DNA of 64,000 nucleotides from Modestobacter sp. VKM Ac-2984 (GTDB lineage: Bacteria; Actinomycetota; Actinomycetes; Mycobacteriales; Geodermatophilaceae): assembly GCF_026967985.1 (NCBI RefSeq), contig NZ_JAPVBJ010000009.1, positions 62,001-126,000 of the forward strand, read 5' to 3'. Below the pieces are notes generated by a model. It was not told the DNA's origin. It searched no databases and saw only the letters and a list, made by a program, of their open reading frames with translations. This document shows, piece by piece, positions 59,143 to 64,000 of the stretch; position 1 is the stretch's first letter, and every line of letters starts with the position of its first letter. The translations under genes and the position numbers were made by a program.

Positions 59143-59979
59143 ATGGGCACCTCGGGAACCGCGGCGAGAGCCGACCAGGCAGGCAACAGCGATGCACTGG
59201 AGCACCTGGCGCGGGTGGGGCTCATCGCCTACGGCGTCGTCCACCTGCTGCTGGCCTGGCTGTCGCTGCAGCTGGCCTGGGGTGGCGGTGGCGGCTCGGC
59301 CGACCAGTCGGGCGCGATGTCCACCCTGGCCGCGCAGCCGTTCGGGAAGGCGCTGCTGTGGGTGCTGGCCCTGGGCCTGCTCGCGCTGGCCGTCTGGCAG
59401 TTGGCCGAGGTGCTGCGTCACCGGGCCGGCCTGCAGGCCTCGGGCGATGCGCGGAAGGACGCGCTCGCCACGATCGCCAAGGCGATCGCCAAGACCGTCA
59501 TCTACCTGGTGTTGGCCTACACCGCGATCCGGTTCGCCACCGGTGGTGGGCAGTCCAGCTCGGGACAGGAGGAGCAGGCGGTCGCCGGTGTCCTCGGCTG
59601 GCCCGGTGGCCGCTACCTGGTCGGGGCGGCGGCGCTCGCGCTGCTCGGGGTGGGCGCCTACCTGGTGCACAAGGGCGTCACCAAGCGGTTCCTCAAGGAG
59701 ATCGACACCGTCGACGCCTCGGCGACCCAGCGCCGGCTGATCGAGCGGCTGGGTCAGGTGGGCTACCCGGCGAAGGGGGTCGCCCTGGCGGTCGTCGGTG
59801 CCCTCCTCGGCTGGGCGGCGATCACCTTCGACCCGGACAAGGCCGGCGGCCTCGACGACGCGATGCAGACCATCCTGTCCGCGCCGTTCGGTCAGGCCCT
59901 GCTGACGCTGGTCGCCCTGGGCATCGCCGCGTTCGGCGTCTTCTGCCTCTTCCGCGCCCGCTTCCCCGAGCGGACCTGA
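59143..59979 (+). CDS. DUF1206 membrane protein
   Basis: A 278-residue protein from an ATG behind AGGAGGAAC. Three repeats of a two-helix unit are visible: ARVGLIAYGVVHLLLAWLSL, then IAKAIAKTVIYLVLAYTAIR, then GQVGYPAKGVALAVVGALLG. Each has an AKG/AYG glycine step before a helix. This is the DUF1206 architecture. The family is restricted mostly to actinobacteria and some others and has no known function. The helical packing suggests a channel or membrane scaffold. The next gene is a second member. Confidence 0.9.
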   Translation: MGTSGTAARADQAGNSDALEHLARVGLIAYGVVHLLLAWLSLQLAWGGGGGSADQSGAMSTLAAQPFGKALLWVLALGLLALAVWQLAEVLRHRAGLQASGDARKDALATIAKAIAKTVIYLVLAYTAIRFATGGGQSSSGQEEQAVAGVLGWPGGRYLVGAAALALLGVGAYLVHKGVTKRFLKEIDTVDASATQRRLIERLGQVGYPAKGVALAVVGALLGWAAITFDPDKAGGLDDAMQTILSAPFGQALLTLVALGIAAFGVFCLFRARFPERT

Positions 59980-60013
59980 CCGGCGCCGGCCGGGCTGCTC
60001 CGGCAGCATCAGC

Positions 60014-60880
60014 GTGGTGAACGTCGTCCCGCAGCGGGTGCACGACGCGGTCGCCCGGGCCCGGGAGGTCACCGACCACCCCGTCCTCGAGCACCTCGCC
60101 CGGGTGGGGCTCGTCGCCTACGGCGTGCTGCACCTGCTGATCGGCTGGCTGGCGTCCCGGATCGCCTGGTCCGTGCAGCCGAGCACCGAGGACGCCGACC
60201 AGACCGGTGCCCTGCAGGCGATCTCCGGCTCCCCCGGCGGCCGGGTGCTGCTGTGGGTCATCGGTCTGGGGCTGTTCGCCCTCTCGTTCTGGCAGGCCGG
60301 TGAGGTGCTGCGCTGGTGGACCGGGCTGCTGCACCCCGCGCGCCGGCTGCGCGCCGCCGTCGTCTGCACCAAGTGCGCGGCGAAGGCGGTCGTCTATGCG
60401 GTGCTGGCGGTGACGGCCCTGTTCTTCGCCGTCGGTGCCGGATACCAGGCCGACGAGCGGTTCCAGGCGATGACCGACGACGCGCTGGAGATCCCCGGCG
60501 GATCGGCGCTGGTCCTCGCCGTGGGGCTCGGCGTCGCCACGGTCGGGCTGTACTTCCTCGTCCGTGGGGTCACCGGCAAGTTCATGCGCGACGTCGACCT
60601 GGACTCCGTCCCCGACGAGTGGGCGACGCGGATCCAGCGGCTGGGCGCAGTCGGCTACGTGGCCAAGGGGGTCGCCTTCACCGTCTCCGGCGGTCTGCTG
60701 GTGTACGCGGCGGCCACCCGCGACGTGTCGACCGCGACTGGGCTGGATGGTGCCATGAACGCGATCGGCGGCGTGCCGACCGGGCGCTGGTTGCTCACCG
60801 CGGTCGCCGTCGGGTTCGCCGCGTTCGGCGTCTACGCGCTGGTCCGGGCCCGCTACCCCGACCGCGACCCCGCCACCTGA
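60014..60880 (+). CDS. DUF1206 membrane protein, second copy
   Basis: A 288-residue protein. The GTG at 60014 was chosen; the next GTG, at 60017, is equally good. The same threefold pattern occurs: ARVGLVAYGVLHLLIGWLA, then CAAKAVVYAVLAVTALFFA, then GAVGYVAKGVAFTVSGGLLV. It starts 35 bp after the first copy and is likely co-transcribed. The two share the same layout but only moderate identity, so the duplication is old. It ends just before a perfect 22-bp palindrome. Confidence 0.9.
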   Translation: MVNVVPQRVHDAVARAREVTDHPVLEHLARVGLVAYGVLHLLIGWLASRIAWSVQPSTEDADQTGALQAISGSPGGRVLLWVIGLGLFALSFWQAGEVLRWWTGLLHPARRLRAAVVCTKCAAKAVVYAVLAVTALFFAVGAGYQADERFQAMTDDALEIPGGSALVLAVGLGVATVGLYFLVRGVTGKFMRDVDLDSVPDEWATRIQRLGAVGYVAKGVAFTVSGGLLVYAAATRDVSTATGLDGAMNAIGGVPTGRWLLTAVAVGFAAFGVYALVRARYPDRDPAT

Positions 60881-60895
60881 CCCGCCCCACCCGAG

Positions 60896-60917
60896 CACCA
60901 AAATGGCCATTTTGGTG
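60896..60917. terminator. Perfect 22-bp palindrome between convergent genes
   Basis: CACCAAAATGG joined to CCATTTTGGTG forms a perfect self-complementary block 16 bp after the DUF1206 stop. It shares its core with the hairpin at 49259-49282. Confidence 0.75.
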
Positions 60918-60961
60918 GTGCGGCGGACGTGTGCTCGGTCACCGGGGGCGTGACCGCTGGA

Positions 60962-61309
60962 TCAGTCGACGACGGTGAAGACGTCCCACAGGCCGGTGAT
61001 CTGCAGCGGCCGGACGACGGCGCGCGTCGTCCCGCACCGCACCCGCAGCTCGCGGCCGGCGGCCACTGCTGCCCGGTGGGCGGTCGCCAGGGCGGAGAGC
61101 CCGGCGGAGTCGAGGAAGGTGACCCCGCGCAGGTCGACCTCCACGGTCGTGGTGTCCGGGCGCTGGACGACCTCGAGCAGACAGCCGCGCAGCCCGGGGG
61201 CGGTGGCGGAGTCGACCTCACCGCTGACGGAGACGGTGCAGCCGGCCGACGAGGTGGCGGCGTGCACGTCGATGCGGGTGGGGTCGATGTCGACGTTGAG
61301 TGCGGTCAT
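60962..61309 (-). CDS. STAS-domain anti-sigma factor antagonist
   Basis: A 115-residue single STAS domain. VSVSGEVDSATAPGLRGCLL is the first half, VEVDLRGVTFLDSAGLSALA contains the phosphorylatable S68, and TGLWDVFTVVD the end. Such proteins (RsbV/SpoIIAA) bind an anti-sigma kinase when unphosphorylated and release the sigma factor. Dephosphorylation is done by PP2C enzymes such as the RsbP-like gene 5 kb away. No anti-sigma kinase is in the window. The start ATG at 61309 is preceded by GGAGG. The codon pattern is chromosomal. Confidence 0.93.
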   Translation of the reverse strand: MTALNVDIDPTRIDVHAATSSAGCTVSVSGEVDSATAPGLRGCLLEVVQRPDTTTVEVDLRGVTFLDSAGLSALATAHRAAVAAGRELRVRCGTTRAVVRPLQITGLWDVFTVVD

Positions 61310-61501
61310 GCGGACCTCCGGCGTAGCTCGCGTGACCGGTGGCGTCGCCGACCGGCCTCGTGCGCCGAGCAGCGTGCACTCGGTCGCGGCTGGTGGTTGA
61401 ACCGCACTGCGAACGCTAGGGAACAGGTCGGTTGGGCACAAGTGGCCCTCGGCGTGGCGCGCCCCGCCACGCCGAGGGAGCGATCCCACAGGCTCGGCGT
61501 G

Positions 61502-62623
61502 TCAGCCCCACACCTCCTGCGCGGTCTCCACCACCAGGGCCAGCTTGGCGATCTGCTCGTCGCGGGTCAGGGCGTTGCCCTCGACGGTCGAGGAGAAGCC
61601 GCACTGCGGCGAGAGCGCCAGCTGCTCCAGCGGCACGTACTGGGCGGCCTCCTCGATCCGGCGCTTGAGGTGGTCCTTGTCCTCCAGCTCCGGCCGCTTG
61701 CTGGTTACCAGCCCCAGGACGACCCGCTTGCCCGGCGGCACGAACCGCAGCGGCTCGAAGCCACCGGAGCGTGCGTCGTCGTACTCCAGGAAGAAGCCGT
61801 CGACCTCCAGCCCCCCGAACAACGCCTCGGCGACGAAGTCGTACCCGCCCTCGGCGACCCAGGAGGACCGGAAGTTGCCCCGGCACATGTGCGTGGTGAC
61901 CGTGAGCCCCTCGGGCCGGCCGGCGAGGGCGGCGTTGATCTGCCGGATGTACCGCTCGTGCTGGTGCTCGGCGTCGCGCCCCTGCTCCGCGAGCTCCGCG
62001 CGCTGCGCCGGGTCGTTGAGGTAGGCGAGGCTGGTGTCGTCGAGCTGGAGGTAGGTGCACCCCTGGGCGGCGACCGCCTGCACCTGCTGGCGGTAGGCGG
62101 CCGACAGCGCGTCCCAGAAGGCGTCCTCGTCCGGGTAGACGGCCGGGTCGATCGCCGCGGCCCCGCCCCGGTAGTGGACCATCGAAGGCGAGGGGATGGT
62201 CAGCTTCGCCGTCTGCCCGGGCTGCACCTGGGACTGCAGGAAGGCCAGGTCGGGGCCGAAGATCGGCTCGTCGATCGACAGCGGCCCCTCGACCCGCAGG
62301 CCGGCCGGGGTGAAGTCGATCGTCCCGTCGGCGTTCCTGAAGTGGACCTCGATGTTCTCCTGGACCTTGCTGATGCCGTTGATCGCGTAGATGAAGTCCA
62401 TGTGCCAGGACGCGCGGCGGAACTCCCCGTCGGTGGCCGTCGACAGGCCGACGTCGGCCTGCATCCGGACGACGTCGGCGATCGCCTCGTCCTCGATCCC
62501 GCGCAGCTCGGCGGCGTCGACGTCCCCGGCGGCGAACCGGGCTCGGGCGTCGAGCAGGGCCGGGGGGCGCAGCAGGCTGCCGACGTGGTCGGCGCGGAAC
62601 GGTGGGCCGGAACGGTCGGACAT
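61502..62623 (-). CDS. MetE C-terminal-like methyltransferase (cobalamin-independent methionine synthase family)
   Basis: A 373-residue TIM barrel of the UROD/MetE-like superfamily. RADHVGSLLRPPALLDARA is the normal start, and ATDGEFRRASWHMDF and PSPSMVHYRGG follow. The zinc site appears as H and C in TTHMCRGN and a second C in LSPQCGFSS. The N-terminal half domain of full-length MetE is missing, as in YxjG/YxjH and actinobacterial relatives. They may transfer a methyl group to homocysteine from another donor. The substrate is not known. The ATG at 62623 has no strong ribosome binding site. The flanks hold no methionine genes or S-box-like element. Confidence 0.88.
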   Translation of the reverse strand: MSDRSGPPFRADHVGSLLRPPALLDARARFAAGDVDAAELRGIEDEAIADVVRMQADVGLSTATDGEFRRASWHMDFIYAINGISKVQENIEVHFRNADGTIDFTPAGLRVEGPLSIDEPIFGPDLAFLQSQVQPGQTAKLTIPSPSMVHYRGGAAAIDPAVYPDEDAFWDALSAAYRQQVQAVAAQGCTYLQLDDTSLAYLNDPAQRAELAEQGRDAEHQHERYIRQINAALAGRPEGLTVTTHMCRGNFRSSWVAEGGYDFVAEALFGGLEVDGFFLEYDDARSGGFEPLRFVPPGKRVVLGLVTSKRPELEDKDHLKRRIEEAAQYVPLEQLALSPQCGFSSTVEGNALTRDEQIAKLALVVETAQEVWG

Positions 62624-62734
62624 CTGCCCAGCATGCTCGACCTGCCGCGCGTCGGCCTGTCCGAACGACGCCGGGCCGCACGGGGTGCCCGAGGCCACGC
62701 CGGCTGCACAGCCGGCAGGCGGATACTGGACGGC

Positions 62735-63073
62735 ATGTCGAAGCGGACCGTCGTCGCCGGGGTGGCCTGGGTCGTCCTCACCGTGCTGGCCTTCGGCACG
62801 GACGTCATCCTGGGCTCGGTCGTGCTGATCTTCGGCGCTGCCGCGGTCGTGGTCGTCCAGCTGTCCAGCACCTGGTCCCAGCACCCGGACTTCGAGACCC
62901 GCGAGCTCGCCCGCGCCCGGCGGCGCAAGGCCAAGTGGGAGAAGAACGCCCCCCGCCGGGAGAAGGACACCGCCCGCTACGCCGCCCACCAGGCGCGGCA
63001 GGCCGCCAAGGCGCGCGCCGCCGAGGACCGGACGACCGGGGCCTCGACCGCGGACGACCGCACGGCGTCCTGA
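62735..63073 (+). CDS. Small membrane protein with basic tail
   Basis: A 112-residue protein from an ATG at 62735. Two hydrophobic helices (TVVAGVAWVVLTVLAFGTDV and VILGSVVLIFGAAAVVVVQL) are followed by a helix rich in arginine, lysine and alanine (RARRRKAKWEKNAPRREKD) up to the C terminus. No ribosome binding site is evident. I do not know the family. The basic tail could contact membranes or nucleic acid. Its TGA is the first three bases of a direct repeat. Confidence 0.65.
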   Translation: MSKRTVVAGVAWVVLTVLAFGTDVILGSVVLIFGAAAVVVVQLSSTWSQHPDFETRELARARRRKAKWEKNAPRREKDTARYAAHQARQAAKARAAEDRTTGASTADDRTAS

Positions 63074-63111
63074 GCCGACAACCGGTGGCCGGCTGAGCCG
63101 ATATCCGGTGG
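63071..63111 (+). repeat. Two direct repeats TGAGCCGAnAnCCGGTGG, 23 bp apart
   Basis: TGAGCCGACAACCGGTGG at 63071-63088 is repeated as TGAGCCGATATCCGGTGG at 63094-63111, with 16 of 18 bases equal. The spacing, just over two helical turns, suits a tandem regulator site in front of the gene at 63318. Confidence 0.6.
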
Positions 63112-63144
63112 ACGGGAACGGACGCCGTCCCTACCGTCCTCGAC

Positions 63145-63186
63145 ATGGGCGACACCTTCCTGCGGCTGCGGCTGCACACCTCCTGA
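63145..63186 (+). CDS. Possible 13-codon leader peptide
   Basis: A short frame, MGDTFLRLRLHTS, ends 131 bp before the next gene. It has no clear ribosome binding site. LRLRLH resembles short actinobacterial leader peptides in size and basicity, but it lacks a diagnostic run of one amino acid. Real expression is doubtful. Confidence 0.2.
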   Translation: MGDTFLRLRLHTS

Positions 63187-63317
63187 GCTGATCCGCGGGC
63201 GCTGCTGCGCGGCCCCGCCGTCCGCCGGTCCGACGACCGGCCGAGACCGCTCCTCTCCCTCTCCGGCGTGCCTGCGCCGATGTCGCGGGCTGCCCGCTGC
63301 CCCTCCTGGAGGCCCCC

Positions 63318-63698
63318 GTGTCACGACCCACCCCTGCCCTCGACGGCCCGGCCGGCGCGGCCCGCGGCCGGCTCCCCGACGACGCCCACGACGGCTTCGA
63401 CCGGCTGACGCACGCGGTCCTCGCCGCCCCCGGCGCCGGCCGCCCGGCCGCGCTCGGCGCGGTGCTGCGCGGGCTGCTGCCCGGCACCGCCGGGGTGCGC
63501 TGGTTGCACGCCGAGGGCCTGTCCCCGACCTCACGGGCGAGCGACCTCACTGCTGCGCACTGGCTCTCCCTGCACGAGGCCTGGCTGGCCCACGAACGGG
63601 CGCCGCGTGCCGGGGGCCGGGCCCCCGGTCACGGCCCGCGCCCGGACAGCCGGCACGGCCACGCACCCGGCGCGCAGGCGATCCCGCGCTACTACTGA
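63318..63698 (+). CDS. Hypothetical protein
   Basis: A 126-residue protein from a GTG at 63318, with GGAGG 5 bp upstream. I do not recognise it. The middle part (FDRLTHAVLAAPGAGRPAALGAVLRGLLPG and RASDLTAAHWLSLHEAWLAHER, read as separate helices) is helical. The last 40 residues are glycine, histidine, proline and arginine-rich and end IPRYY. The tail may be disordered. Two direct repeats upstream could regulate it. It converges with the gene that leaves the window. Confidence 0.6.
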   Translation: MSRPTPALDGPAGAARGRLPDDAHDGFDRLTHAVLAAPGAGRPAALGAVLRGLLPGTAGVRWLHAEGLSPTSRASDLTAAHWLSLHEAWLAHERAPRAGGRAPGHGPRPDSRHGHAPGAQAIPRYY

Positions 63699-63714
63699 GC
63701 GCGGAGCGCGCCGG

Positions 63715-63756
63715 CCCCGTCCTCCTCCCCACGGAGCTCGCGGGAGGAGGACGGGG
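63715..63756. terminator. Perfect 15-bp bidirectional hairpin
   Basis: CCCCGTCCTCCTCCC (63715-63729) and GGGAGGAGGACGGGG (63742-63756) pair perfectly over a 12-base loop, in the 62-bp gap between convergent genes. Confidence 0.85.
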
Positions 63757-63760
63757 ACCG

Positions 63761-64000
63761 TCAGCCGACGGCGTCCTCGGCGGCGAACTCGGCCGCGCGG
63801 TGCGGATGGGCGAACGCCTCGGCCAGCGCCTGGCGCAACGGCCAGGCCCCGGACCGCCAGGCCAGCGCCCGGCCGAGGGCGGCCGGTGTCCCGTCCACCG
63901 CGTCGACGTCGGCGCCGGGCCACCAGGCCACCTCGACCCCGCCGGTCACGGTCAGCGTCGGGTGGACGGCGACCGACCCGGTGAGCTCGGCCAGCCCCAG
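63761..64000 (-). CDS. Partial protein, C-terminal 79 residues only
   Basis: The frame is open to the right edge, so the gene starts outside the window. The visible part reads LAELTGSVAVHPTLTVTGGV, EVAWWPGADVDAVDGTPAAL, GRALAWRSGAWPLRQALAEA and ends AAEFAAEDAVG. The W-W-x(8-15)-DG-x-A-L-x-R-A-L-A-W pattern recalls the C terminus of actinobacterial sacsin N-terminal-like (Hsp90-type ATPase) proteins, which I recall only loosely. The frame is preferred over shorter alternatives because codon use is right and the stop abuts a terminator. Confidence 0.5.
   Translation of the reverse strand: MGLAELTGSVAVHPTLTVTGGVEVAWWPGADVDAVDGTPAALGRALAWRSGAWPLRQALAEAFAHPHRAAEFAAEDAVG

Noticed and set aside
1-64000. 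CRISPR arrays, tRNA and rRNA genes
   Set aside because: No regularly spaced repeats were seen and no cloverleaf or rRNA sequence was recognised by eye on either strand.

Overview
The window is high-G+C DNA of an actinobacterium. Most genes have G/C-ending codons, GTG starts are common, and several families are typical of actinobacteria: the DUF4916 NUDIX, DUF1206, Acg and HelR-like families and PASTA kinases. A flagellin gene, a CYP152 P450 and many stress-type genes would suit the Geodermatophilaceae (Blastococcus, Geodermatophilus, Modestobacter), but that placement is inference. I see no rRNA, tRNA or CRISPR array.

Bases 1 to about 12,500 are an accessory region with lower G+C patches and many broken genes. 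It opens with the end of a type III restriction-modification locus (mod 3' end, complete res). Next come a frameshifted IS110 transposase, a small unknown gene, an IS3 orfA stump joined to a 5'-truncated DUF2075 helicase gene, an intact PD-(D/E)XK nuclease-type gene and a frameshifted STAS-like remnant. An IclR regulator follows, overlapping a 5'-truncated amino acid permease, and then a small low-G+C insert that carries a ribbon-helix-helix/RAMA-like gene with its own promoter. A second permease gene has at least two frameshifts, but the copper amine oxidase gene after it is complete.

From 14.4 to 32.7 kb the genes look chromosomal and intact: a GIY-YIG-like protein, an old yellow enzyme, an orphan flagellin with a duplicated variable domain, an MFS transporter, a Tat lipoprotein related to intradiol dioxygenases, a thioesterase, a NUDIX protein, an nmrA-tetR pair with a candidate operator, a GGDEF-EAL protein, an LLM flavin oxidoreductase, an ECF sigma factor, a DUF4407 membrane protein and a three-gene NitT/TauT-type ABC importer.

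From 32.8 to 49.3 kb there are two tandem PASTA-type Ser/Thr kinases, an SDR, two distant paralogues of a double-domain ABM-like protein, an XRE-cupin regulator, a formate/nitrite channel, a secreted ExeM-type nuclease with RTX repeats, a CPWA-type glutathione S-transferase, an EthD protein, a coupled pair of acyl-CoA dehydrogenases (one catalytic, one lacking the base), DUF1810 and DinB proteins.

From 49.3 kb to the end lie an AlaX editing protein, a HelR-like RNA polymerase-associated ATPase, an Acg flavoprotein, an RsbQ/RsbP-like pair (alpha/beta hydrolase and PAS-GAF-GAF-PP2C phosphatase), a CYP152 peroxygenase, a 33-residue zinc ribbon, several small membrane proteins, two DUF1206 genes, a STAS anti-sigma antagonist, a MetE-C-like enzyme, and the end of a gene that leaves the window. 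Convergent pairs are mostly separated by perfect hairpins without U-tracts, a recurrent terminator style here.
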